The position numbers and the translations under genes were made by a program. The notes under the pieces were generated by a model. The model saw only the letters and a program-made list of their open reading frames with translations. It had not been told where the DNA came from and searched no databases. Shown here piece by piece: positions 9,258 through 16,355 of a stretch of DNA of 55,942 nucleotides (positions are counted from its first letter, which is position 1; every line of letters starts with the position of its first letter). The stretch spans positions 1 through 55,942 of the forward strand of contig REDR01000052.1 of NCBI GenBank assembly GCA_007693385.1. The letters are read 5' to 3'. The stretch comes from Anaerolineaceae bacterium (GTDB taxonomy: Bacteria > Chloroflexota > Anaerolineae > Aggregatilineales > Phototrophicaceae).

Positions 9258-9398
9258 ATCGCTTGTAGGCAGTAGATTATCATAAGCGCGATTTATGGTC
9301 AAGCGTCTATTTCGGCGGTTTGATGAATCGGGCGCAATGCCGTCACAAATTTCTCCCGCGATTTTTGTTTGTGGGGACGGCATGATCCCGCCTGCATG

Positions 9399-9407
9399 TG
9401 ATATAAT
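9399..9407 (+). promoter_or_regulatory. Extended -10 promoter, probably giving a leaderless mRNA
   Basis: TGATATAAT is a perfect extended -10 element (TG, one base, TATAAT). The last base is only 7 bases before the ATG at 9415, so transcription should start at or next to the start codon. There is no Shine-Dalgarno sequence and no room for one. The -35 region is poor, as expected for an extended -10. Confidence 0.55.
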
Positions 9408-9414
9408 CCAGCGC

Positions 9415-9936
9415 ATGAGTAACCAACAATTACAATCACTAATCGGCTTCACCCGCGATGACCTGAATGCTAACCGCAACGGGCGCTTTAGCGATACACA
9501 GATGTCGGCTATCTCTGCGATGGTGGCCGCCTTGCATCGCACGTTGATGCGCTTCGCCGCTATCAGCACAATCGTGATGTTGATCCTCGTCGTGCCGTTG
9601 ACGCTGGCGACTGGCGGGCAAGGGTTGGGGCGCTTGCTGGCGACGATCATCATTGTGGTCTGGCTGGCCGGTAATCTATTTCTGGGATATTTCGGCATGT
9701 TCTTCTCACGTCTGCGCCGCCGCCTGTTGCTCGGCAAATCTACCGGCCAACCGCAAGCCATCGGCCACACCGATGAAGCGGTCACGTTCACCATCGCCGA
9801 CGATACATTCACCGTCAAAGCTACCGACCCGGCACAGTTGGCCGACCACCTGCGCGACGGTGCGACGTATACCGTGTATTACATGACGATCAGCCGTTCG
9901 CGCACCTTGCTTTCGATGGAGCGCCGCGCCGTTTGA
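9415..9936 (+). CDS. Small membrane protein, function unknown
   Basis: 173 residues from ATG 9415 (MSNQQLQSLIGFTRDDL). A polar N-terminal helix (1-45) is followed by two hydrophobic helices (about 46-65 and 75-95) separated by a short glycine-rich turn, a basic stretch RLRRRLLLGK, and a soluble C-terminal domain rich in beta propensity (VTFTIADDTFTVKATD, ATYTVYYMTISRSRTLLSMERR). The C-terminal part may be cytoplasmic; I do not recognise the family. An in-frame extension to 9295 covers the promoter region and is not used. It is convergent with the cobalamin adenosyltransferase gene, with only 4 bases between stops. Confidence 0.75.
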   Translation: MSNQQLQSLIGFTRDDLNANRNGRFSDTQMSAISAMVAALHRTLMRFAAISTIVMLILVVPLTLATGGQGLGRLLATIIIVVWLAGNLFLGYFGMFFSRLRRRLLLGKSTGQPQAIGHTDEAVTFTIADDTFTVKATDPAQLADHLRDGATYTVYYMTISRSRTLLSMERRAV

Positions 9937-9940
9937 TGTT

Positions 9941-10486
9941 TTAGCGCACGCGCCATTTCGCTTCGGATATACCTTGCTGATGGTTCTCCCAGCGTGCCAG
10001 CGTGAACAACCAGTCTGATAGGCGGTTGAGATAGCGCATCGGCAGATCGCCAATCGGCTCGTGCGTCATCAACGTGACGACGCAACGCTCGGCACGTCGG
10101 CAAACGGTGCGGGCGACGTGCAAATGCGCCGCGCCGGTTGTGCCACCCGGCAAAACGAAATGCTTGAGTGGCGGCAGGGCGGCGGTCATCTCGTCGATGG
10201 TCTGCTCTAGCCAGTGGATCGCGTCTTCGTCAATACGCACCACATGATCGCTTTTGGCATCCTGCGGCGTGGCTAAATCCGCGCCGAGATAAAATAGCTG
10301 GTTCTGCACGCGCTCCAGCCATGTGTCGGCTTGCTCGCTGATGTCGTGCGTCCGCGCCACGCCGATCACGCTGTTCAACTCGTCGGCGGTGCCGTATGCT
10401 TCCACGCGGGGGTGTGTCTTGGTCACACGAGCGCCGGAGAATAGGCCGGTTGTGCCATCGTCGCCTGTTTTGGTATAAATCTTCAT
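9941..10486 (-). CDS. pduO: Cob(I)alamin adenosyltransferase, PduO/MMAB type
   Basis: 181 residues from ATG 10486 (MKIYTKTGDDGTTGLFSGARVTK), the hallmark N-terminus that builds the ATP site. An upstream ATG at 10510 adds eight unrelated residues. Family motifs follow in order: RVEAYGTADELNSVIG, QNQLFYLGADLATP, LPPLKHFVLPGGTTGAAHLHVARTVCRRAER with the conserved Arg and Glu of the active site, and the C-terminal LNRLSDWLFTLARWEN. It transfers the adenosyl group of ATP to cob(I)alamin to make adenosylcobalamin, so the organism probably uses B12-dependent mutases or reductases. No cobalamin riboswitch is visible upstream. It is transcribed alone. Confidence 0.95.
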   Translation of the reverse strand: MKIYTKTGDDGTTGLFSGARVTKTHPRVEAYGTADELNSVIGVARTHDISEQADTWLERVQNQLFYLGADLATPQDAKSDHVVRIDEDAIHWLEQTIDEMTAALPPLKHFVLPGGTTGAAHLHVARTVCRRAERCVVTLMTHEPIGDLPMRYLNRLSDWLFTLARWENHQQGISEAKWRVR

Positions 10487-10641
10487 CGCTTCCCATGCTT
10501 TCTTTTTCATAATCGCTCAATCGCTTTGAGTATAGCGCCAGACTCCCCATGCCGACCAGTCCGCGCCTGTCTCGTGGCTAACCATAGTGCAACCGAATCA
10601 TCACGTTATTTCTATATTTTGAGAAAGTATTAACTTCTGAT

Positions 10642-10671
10642 TTGTTCATTCTTCGTGGAATGCGCTAAAAT
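10642..10671 (+). promoter_or_regulatory. Candidate promoter of the PAS histidine kinase gene
   Basis: TTGTTC (10642-10647), an 18-base spacer and TAAAAT (10666-10671), about 45 bases upstream of ATG 10716, in an AT-rich stretch. Confidence 0.35.
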
Positions 10672-10715
10672 AGTGACGTAGAATAACATACGAAAATTAC
10701 ACGGTGGAAACTGCT

Positions 10716-12956
10716 ATGCCACAAGATAATCAACCTCCCGCACACGCCGACAAACCTGATGACACGCGCTATTTGCAGACTATCCTTGACAGCTCATTCA
10801 GTGGCATCATGGCGTTCGAGTCCCTGCGCGATGTTGATGGCCGCATCATTGATTTCGTGTGGACGATGGTTAACCGGCGGGCAGGAGAGATGACCAATCA
10901 TGAACCGGCGTCTCTCATCGGCCAACGATTGCTCGAAGTCATGCCGGGCAACCGTGAAGAAGGGCTGTTTGATCTATATGTTGATGTCGTGCAGACCGGC
11001 CAGCCATTAGAACACGAACATTATTACGAACATGATGGCATAAAAACATGGTTCCGCACGACGGCGGTTAAACTGGATGATGGCTTTGTCGTGACTTTTA
11101 GCGATATAACTATCCGCAAGAATGCCGAGCAAGCGCTGAAAGATAAACATGCCGAATTGCAAAATTTCTTCGATGCGTCGCTCGATATGCTGTGCATCAC
11201 CGAAACGGACGGTAAAATCATCAAGAGCAATAAACGCTGGGATGACATGCTAGGCTTCATCGGTACAGACCTCACCGACACGCGCTTGCTGGAATTGGTG
11301 CATCCTGACGACCTCGCGGAAGTCCAGCAGGCCACCGCCAAGCTATCTGCTGGCGAGAGCGTGATCGGCCTCATCAACCGCTTTCGTGCCCATGATGGCG
11401 ACTATCGCTGGATTGAGTGGCGGGCGTATCTGGCACATAATCGCGTTTACCTCACCGCGCAAGATGTCACCGAGCGCCAGACCATGCAAACGCGCCTGCG
11501 CGATTCAGAAGCGATCTACCGCGCTTTGTTCGAGCAATCCAACGACGCGATTTTCCTCATCGGGTTAGATGGCAAGCATATGCGCGTTAACCAACGTGCC
11601 TGCGAGATGTTCGGTTACGATTCGCCGGATGAGATGTTGCGGTTAGGCTATCGTGATCTGGTCGTGGCGGAGGAACACCACGGTAGTGACGATGTACTGC
11701 GCCGCTTGATTACCGGTCAGCGTGTCCTCCCGTATGAACGCACTTTTCAGCATCGGGACGGCTCGTATGTTAACGTCAGCGTCAGCGTCCAACTGGTGCG
11801 CGATGTGGACGGCAAGCCGCTACATATTCAAAGCATTTGCCGTGACATCAGTCAGCGTAAAATCGTTGAAGGTGCGTTGCGCCAGAATGAAGCGCGGATG
11901 CGTAGCCTGCTGGAAAATATGCGCGATGTGGTCTGGGCGGTGGAGTGGCCGTCGGGACAACTGATCTACATTAATCCCGTCGTTGAAGAGATATACGGGC
12001 ATTCGATCATCTCTTTCTATCACGATAAAAATCTGTGGTACGAAGTCATCCACCCGGAAGATAAACCGACACAGCGCGAGATTGCCGCGAAACTGCTGGC
12101 CGATGGCTGGCGCGAATCAGAATATCGCATCATCCGGCCTGATGGTGAAGTGCGCTGGTTACGCGAACGGCAATGGCTGGTCTATGATGATGATGGTGAA
12201 CCGACCCGCGTGGAAGGTATCATCAGCGACATCACCGAGCGCAAAGTCGCCGCCGAGCGTCAAATCCAGTTGCGGCTGGAACGTGAGCGCAAGAATCTGT
12301 TGCGGAGTTTTATCGAGAAAACATCGCACGAGTTCCGCACGCCGTTGTCGATCATCAACACCAGCCAATACCTGATGACCCGCGCCGATTCTGCTGAACG
12401 CCGCGCTCAGATGGGCGGACGGATTGAAGGCGAAGTGCGCTACATCAATAATCTGATTGATATGCTACTGGAAGTTGTCAAGCTGGAGACGACTTCGGAT
12501 AAAACGCACCACAAGCCAGTTAATCCGCTCACGCTGTTGCGGAGCGTGTGCGCCGACATCGAAATACTGACGAAAGGTGCGGCGATCACCTGCGACATCC
12601 CCGACGATCTGCCGACGATTTACGGTGCTTCGGTGCATCTACAGGATATGATGCGCCATATCATGCACAATGCCCGCCGCTACACGCCCGATGACGGCTA
12701 CATCAAATTAGAAGCGCAGGTTGAAGCGAATCGCCTGATGATCCGCGTCAGCGATAACGGCGTCGGCATCAGCCCCGATGATTTGCCGCGCATCTTCGAT
12801 ATGTTCTGGCGCAAGGACGAAGCACGCACGACCCCCGGCATGGGGCTGGGCTTGTCTATCGCACAGAAGATCGCCGAATTGCACGACGGCGAAATTCACA
12901 TCGAGAGCGAATTGGAGCGCGGCACGGTGGTCACGGTGTATCTGCCTTTGTCGTGA
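10716..12956 (+). CDS. Cytoplasmic multi-PAS sensor histidine kinase
   Basis: 746 residues from ATG 10716, where GGTGG lies 8 bases upstream; a GTG at 10704 is the alternative. There is no membrane helix. Four PAS domains follow each other at about 20-130, 135-250, 260-385 and 395-520, each ending in a PAC-type D-I-[TS]-x-R-K or similar signature (FSDITIRKN, AQDVTERQ, CRDISQRK, ISDITERK). The kinase core has the H box KTSHEFRTPLSIINTSQYLM, the N box IMHNARRYTP, G1 DNGVGISPDDLPRIF and G2 GMGLGLSIAQKIAELHDG. It has no receiver domain and no linked regulator. It may sense redox or small ligands through PAS; no cofactor residue is obvious. The BLUF gene 180 bases downstream on the same strand makes a signalling link possible. 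Confidence 0.93.
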   Translation: MPQDNQPPAHADKPDDTRYLQTILDSSFSGIMAFESLRDVDGRIIDFVWTMVNRRAGEMTNHEPASLIGQRLLEVMPGNREEGLFDLYVDVVQTGQPLEHEHYYEHDGIKTWFRTTAVKLDDGFVVTFSDITIRKNAEQALKDKHAELQNFFDASLDMLCITETDGKIIKSNKRWDDMLGFIGTDLTDTRLLELVHPDDLAEVQQATAKLSAGESVIGLINRFRAHDGDYRWIEWRAYLAHNRVYLTAQDVTERQTMQTRLRDSEAIYRALFEQSNDAIFLIGLDGKHMRVNQRACEMFGYDSPDEMLRLGYRDLVVAEEHHGSDDVLRRLITGQRVLPYERTFQHRDGSYVNVSVSVQLVRDVDGKPLHIQSICRDISQRKIVEGALRQNEARMRSLLENMRDVVWAVEWPSGQLIYINPVVEEIYGHSIISFYHDKNLWYEVIHPEDKPTQREIAAKLLADGWRESEYRIIRPDGEVRWLRERQWLVYDDDGEPTRVEGIISDITERKVAAERQIQLRLERERKNLLRSFIEKTSHEFRTPLSIINTSQYLMTRADSAERRAQMGGRIEGEVRYINNLIDMLLEVVKLETTSDKTHHKPVNPLTLLRSVCADIEILTKGAAITCDIPDDLPTIYGASVHLQDMMRHIMHNARRYTPDDGYIKLEAQVEANRLMIRVSDNGVGISPDDLPRIFDMFWRKDEARTTPGMGLGLSIAQKIAELHDGEIHIESELERGTVVTVYLPLS

Positions 12957-13138
12957 CCGCGTAATCAGGGCGCAAGCCGTCCCATCCTCAAAATTTCGCC
13001 AGAATATTGTGGAGACATAGCACATTACGCCCCATGAGTCCGGAACGCATTGCGTGATCTTTATTCTTTTTCGCAAAAATCTATTGTAAATTAAGCTAGC
13101 GGCAACTTCAGCATTAAAAAACTATTTTGGAGGGTATC

Positions 13139-13564
13139 ATGGGTTTAATTTCTTTAGTCTATGTCAGCATCGAGTCCCGCCCGATGTCGCCAGAGGACAT
13201 CACCGATATTCTGGAAACGGCGCGAGAGTTCAACGCGAAGCACGACATAACCGGCATGTTGCTATACCGTACCGGTTATTTCATACAGGCGCTGGAAGGC
13301 GAAGAAGAACACGTCCGCGCCCTATATGACAGCATCGCCGCCGATGATCGCCACAGAAACGTATTACTCGTCTACAACAAGCCGATTGAGGAACGCTCCT
13401 TCGGTAACTGGTCGATGGGCTTCAAGAATCTCGAAGGCATCGACACCGAAGGCTTGGAAGGTTACACCGATTTCTTGAACGAGCCGATCACCCCCGAAAT
13501 GATCGGTGATGGTAGCCGCGCACAAGCATTCATGGAACTATTCCGCGAAGAAATCAATTATTGA
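13139..13564 (+). CDS. BLUF-domain blue-light sensor (FAD)
   Basis: 141 residues from ATG 13139, with GGAGG 5 bases upstream; the frame is open to a TTG at 13127, which overlaps the ribosome site. Residues 1-95 are a BLUF domain, a flavin-binding ferredoxin-like fold. All photocycle residues are present with the spacing of AppA: Tyr8, Asn32, Gln50, Trp91 and Met93 correspond to AppA Tyr21, Asn45, Gln63, Trp104 and Met106. The remaining 45 residues are acidic and helical with no recognised output domain, so signalling is likely by protein contact. The nearest candidate partner is the multi-PAS kinase just upstream. A hairpin without a T run follows, before the convergent permease. Confidence 0.95.
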   Translation: MGLISLVYVSIESRPMSPEDITDILETAREFNAKHDITGMLLYRTGYFIQALEGEEEHVRALYDSIAADDRHRNVLLVYNKPIEERSFGNWSMGFKNLEGIDTEGLEGYTDFLNEPITPEMIGDGSRAQAFMELFREEINY

Positions 13565-13577
13565 TCGCGTAATCCAA

Positions 13578-13602
13578 GCGTAGGGGGCGTAATCCCCTAC
13601 GC
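13578..13602. terminator. Hairpin between convergent BLUF and permease genes
   Basis: GCGTAGGGG pairs perfectly with CCCCTACGC (9 bp, 7-base loop). It lacks a T tract on both sides, so a termination role is likely from position but not proved. Confidence 0.5.
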
Positions 13603-13616
13603 CCGCTTATATCGCG

Positions 13617-14678
13617 CTAGCCGATGAGCAGATTGAAGGCGTAGCCGGTTATCAAGATGCCCAGCGCCACCACACCGACGAAGATCGCTAGCAGTCGCGG
13701 CTTCAGCACGCGGCGCAGGATGATGATTTCCGGCAAGCTCAGCGCGATGACCGACATCATGAAGGCCAGCGCCGAGCCGAGCGCCGCGCCTTTTTCCAGC
13801 AGGGCGCTGACGATGGGGATGATGCCCGCCGCGTTGGAGTAAAGCGGGATGCCCAGCACCACAGAAGCCGGCACTGACCACCACGCGCCCGCGCCCATCA
13901 CGCTCGATAGTGCGTCCTCCGGCACGAAGCCGTGAATGAACGCGCCGATGCCGATGCCGACGATGACGTACAGCCATACGCGCCGCACGATCTCCTCCGT
14001 CGATTCCCACGCGCCGCCGAAGCGCTCACGCCATGAGATTTTGACCGGCTCGCCGCTTTCGCTGGTTGTCGGGATCGGCGTGTTGAATACGAAATCTTCA
14101 ACGTACCGTTCTAGTTTCATGCGCCCCAGTATCATACCGGCGACGACCCCTATCGTGATTCCCGACAGCAGATACAACAGGGCGATCTCCCAGCCGAATA
14201 AGCCCAGCAACAAGACCAGCGCCACCTGATTCATCATGGGGGAGGTGATGAGAAATGAGAACGTGATGCCTAGCGGGATGCGTGCGCCCACGAAGCCGAT
14301 GAAAAGCGGCACGGATGAACACGAGCAGAACGGCGTCACCGCGCCGAAAAGCGCCGCCATGACGTTGCCGGTGCCTTCGCCGCGCTTCTCCACAATCTCG
14401 CGCACACGCTCCAGATCGACGAAAGAATGCACCACGCTAATCAAGAAGATCATCCCCGCCAGCAAGATGAGCAGTTTGGGCACGTCATAGATGAAGAAAT
14501 TCAGCGCTTCGCCGAACTGACTATCCGGATTTAGCCCCATTAGCGTGTACGTCAGCCAGTCCGCGATGTTTTTCAGGTTCATGTACGCCACGACGCCCAC
14601 CGCGCCGATGATGCCGACGAGGGCGAACGCGCCGCGATCACTGCTCGGTTGTAGAAAATGACTGATTTGTGTAGACAT
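13617..14678 (-). CDS. ArsP/YraQ-type (DUF318) membrane permease
   Basis: 353 residues with about nine membrane helices. The family signature TPFCSCSSVPLFIGF is at 115-129, with Cys118 and Cys120 as the conserved metal-binding cysteines, and the related PMMNQVALVLLLG follows at about 147. ArsP-type permeases export organoarsenicals, while others of this family are linked to thioredoxin-like proteins of unknown role. The neighbours fit: the thioredoxin-like protein at 14761 and the ArsR regulator at 15025, all on the minus strand. AAGGTG precedes the ATG and a candidate ArsR operator lies at 14687-14711. The acidic and polar central loop (PTTSESGEPVKISWRERFGG) is cytoplasmic by the positive-inside rule. 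Confidence 0.9.
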   Translation of the reverse strand: MSTQISHFLQPSSDRGAFALVGIIGAVGVVAYMNLKNIADWLTYTLMGLNPDSQFGEALNFFIYDVPKLLILLAGMIFLISVVHSFVDLERVREIVEKRGEGTGNVMAALFGAVTPFCSCSSVPLFIGFVGARIPLGITFSFLITSPMMNQVALVLLLGLFGWEIALLYLLSGITIGVVAGMILGRMKLERYVEDFVFNTPIPTTSESGEPVKISWRERFGGAWESTEEIVRRVWLYVIVGIGIGAFIHGFVPEDALSSVMGAGAWWSVPASVVLGIPLYSNAAGIIPIVSALLEKGAALGSALAFMMSVIALSLPEIIILRRVLKPRLLAIFVGVVALGILITGYAFNLLIG

Positions 14679-14684
14679 ATCGCA

Positions 14685-14711
14685 CCTTATATTCAGAAAA
14701 TGGAATGTAAT
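14685..14711 (-). promoter_or_regulatory. Candidate ArsR operator 2, before the permease gene
   Basis: On the minus strand ATTACATTC, seven bases, TGAATATAA, running directly into the AAGGTG ribosome site of the permease. It matches the site at 15380-15406 at 22 of 27 positions, including both arms, and has the same arm spacing. Two sites of this kind in one metalloid-type operon suggest that the same regulator acts at both. Confidence 0.55.
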
Positions 14712-14760
14712 CCGGCCAAAAAAATAGCGCCCGGCCCGTCACCGGACAGGGCACAACCGC

Positions 14761-15003
14761 TTATGCGCGTTCTCGCGCCCACGTCACGATCTGCTCGTGC
14801 TTGGGGACGCGCCCCGTCGAGACGACTTCTTCATTGAGTACCAGCGCCGGTGTTTGCATCACGCCGTATCCGGCGATGTCGGCGTAGTCGGTGACTTTCG
14901 TCAGCTCATATTCGATGGTGGCTTCGTCTAACGCGGCGCGGGCTTCGCGCTCCAAACGCTGACAATTGGCACAACCGGAACCTAAAACTTTGACCTGTAA
15001 CAT
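14761..15003 (-). CDS. Small thioredoxin-fold protein (redox-active disulfide protein 2 type)
   Basis: 80 residues. It opens MLQVKVLGSGCANCQRLEREAR with a CANC redox motif at 11-14 and has the cis-proline segment MQTPALVLNEEVVSTG. This is the standard form of the short thioredoxin family often encoded next to ArsP/YraQ permeases and ArsR regulators. It probably reduces or hands over the cargo or a cysteine pair of the permease; that is inference. GAAAGG precedes ATG 15003. It lies 21 bases downstream of the arsR stop, so the two are almost certainly co-transcribed. Confidence 0.92.
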   Translation of the reverse strand: MLQVKVLGSGCANCQRLEREARAALDEATIEYELTKVTDYADIAGYGVMQTPALVLNEEVVSTGRVPKHEQIVTWARERA

Positions 15004-15024
15004 AATGTTCTGCTACCTTTCACA

Positions 15025-15369
15025 CTAAACGGGATCAGCCACGGCGACGGAGACACAATGCGGACATCCGCATCCGTCCAGACATTGCAGACCGTCGTCG
15101 TCATGATCGCCGTAAAACCAATTCAGCAAGCTGATGATTTGCTCATCGGCCAGCCAGTAGTAAACCTGTAAACCATCCCGCCGCGATGCGACCAATCCGG
15201 CATCGCGCAAGATCATCAATTGTTGTGAGATATAAGACTGACGTTTATCCAGCGCCGTCTCGATGTGGCAGACGCACGTCTCACCGCGCCGCAACATATC
15301 GAGAATTTGCAACCGCGCCGGATGACCGATGATCTTGAATTTGCTTGCGGTGTCGTTGTAATCACGCAT
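15025..15369 (-). CDS. arsR: ArsR/SmtB-family metalloregulator
   Basis: 114 residues. A winged helix-turn-helix spans about 10-80 (HPARLQILDMLRRGETCVCHIETAL, then SYISQQLMILRDAGLVASRRDGLQVYYWL as recognition helix and wing). Cys32 and Cys34 in ETCVC are the alpha-3 arsenite ligands of classical ArsR. The C-terminus adds a second cysteine group, Cys96, Cys100, Cys102 and Cys105, which may give an extra or different metal site. Such repressors leave DNA when a metalloid binds. It heads the operon arsR - thioredoxin-like - permease, with AAGGAG before its ATG and a candidate operator at 15380-15406. Confidence 0.95.
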   Translation of the reverse strand: MRDYNDTASKFKIIGHPARLQILDMLRRGETCVCHIETALDKRQSYISQQLMILRDAGLVASRRDGLQVYYWLADEQIISLLNWFYGDHDDDGLQCLDGCGCPHCVSVAVADPV

Positions 15370-15379
15370 CGCGTCAGCT

Positions 15380-15406
15380 CCTTATATTCAAAAACCTGAA
15401 TGTAGT
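15380..15406 (-). promoter_or_regulatory. Candidate ArsR operator 1, before arsR
   Basis: Inverted repeat ATTCA ... TGAAT within ACTACATTC, seven bases, TGAATATAA on the minus strand, placed directly before the arsR ribosome site. Position and symmetry fit autorepression by the ArsR homolog. Confidence 0.6.
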
Positions 15407-15464
15407 TTAGCACGCAACAGACCACATGACAAGTGACAAAACTCATCGTGCAAATGCGCCCAAT

Positions 15465-16355
15465 TTACCGCGCCAGCGCCGCCGCGCCCACCGCGCTATC
15501 TTTAACCTGTGCGGTGCAGACCGTTACCGCCGCACTGACCGGCTCGGGGCAGGCGGCTTTGATCCGCGTCTCTACGGTGGGGATCAGCCAGCGCTTCAAC
15601 GCGATGCCCATCCCGCCGCCGATGATGACCGCCGACGGATTCAGCGTGCTACACACCCACGCCGCCGCCTCCGCGATGTTGTGCGCCAGCGCACACACCG
15701 CCGCGCCCGCTAGTTCGTCGTCGTTCGTGGCGGCGCTGATGATGGCCTGCGTATCCGCCGCCGCGTCGAGCGCCGTGGGGTAATCGTCGCGCATTGCGGC
15801 CACCATTTTCAGCAGGCCGCCGCCGGATGCGCCATCCTCAAACAGCGAACCGTCGGCGCGGTTGATGTGGCCTAACTCCATAGCGACGCCGGACGCGCCG
15901 CGCAACAAGCGACCATCAGCCATCGCCGCCGCGCCCAGTCCGGTGCCGATGCTCAGATAAACCGCGTTGGCGTGTTCCCGCGCCGCGCCGTACATGCGCT
16001 CGCCGAACAGCATCGCGTTCACATCGTTCTCGATGGAGATATGCCGCGCCAGACGCTCAAACAGGATGCCCTGCAACGGGACATCGCGCCAATTCAAATT
16101 GGTCGCGTATTGCACCACGCCATCGCGGATATAGCCCGGGCATCCCACGCCCACCGCGATCTCATCGTCCGCGCCCAGCGCGTTAACGCCGGTCACGATC
16201 TGCTCGATGACCGCTTCCAGCCCTTCCTCTGCACGGGTGGCAAGGCGATAGGCCGTCATCACCTGCCCCTGCGAATCGACCAGCGCGAAGGCGATCTTCG
16301 TGCCGCCGATGTCGATACCGATGCGCCATTTGTCTTGCGTCGGATTATGTTTCAT
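15465..16355 (-). CDS. ROK-family sugar kinase lacking the zinc motif
   Basis: 296 residues. The ATP-phosphate motif is IGIDIGGTKIAFALVD at the N-terminus, followed by VGVGCPGYI, IENDVNAMLFGE with the catalytic Asp (END), and the adenine loop IGGGMG. The ROK signature region is altered: after VAMELGHIN the usual CxCGxxGCxE zinc-binding segment is missing and replaced by RADGSLFEDGASG. It probably phosphorylates a hexose or amino sugar; glucose, N-acetylglucosamine or N-acetylmannosamine are typical ROK substrates. The start codon lies inside the stop of the upstream SIS gene (ATGA overlap), so the two are translationally coupled and likely act on the same sugar. Confidence 0.9.
   Translation of the reverse strand: MKHNPTQDKWRIGIDIGGTKIAFALVDSQGQVMTAYRLATRAEEGLEAVIEQIVTGVNALGADDEIAVGVGCPGYIRDGVVQYATNLNWRDVPLQGILFERLARHISIENDVNAMLFGERMYGAAREHANAVYLSIGTGLGAAAMADGRLLRGASGVAMELGHINRADGSLFEDGASGGGLLKMVAAMRDDYPTALDAAADTQAIISAATNDDELAGAAVCALAHNIAEAAAWVCSTLNPSAVIIGGGMGIALKRWLIPTVETRIKAACPEPVSAAVTVCTAQVKDSAVGAAALAR

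Noticed and set aside
9213-9818. 201-codon minus-strand open frame across the tRNA and the small membrane protein gene
   Set aside because: It overlaps the tRNA-Arg and runs antisense to a better-supported gene; its composition is Arg/Ser/Thr-rich, as in shadow frames.
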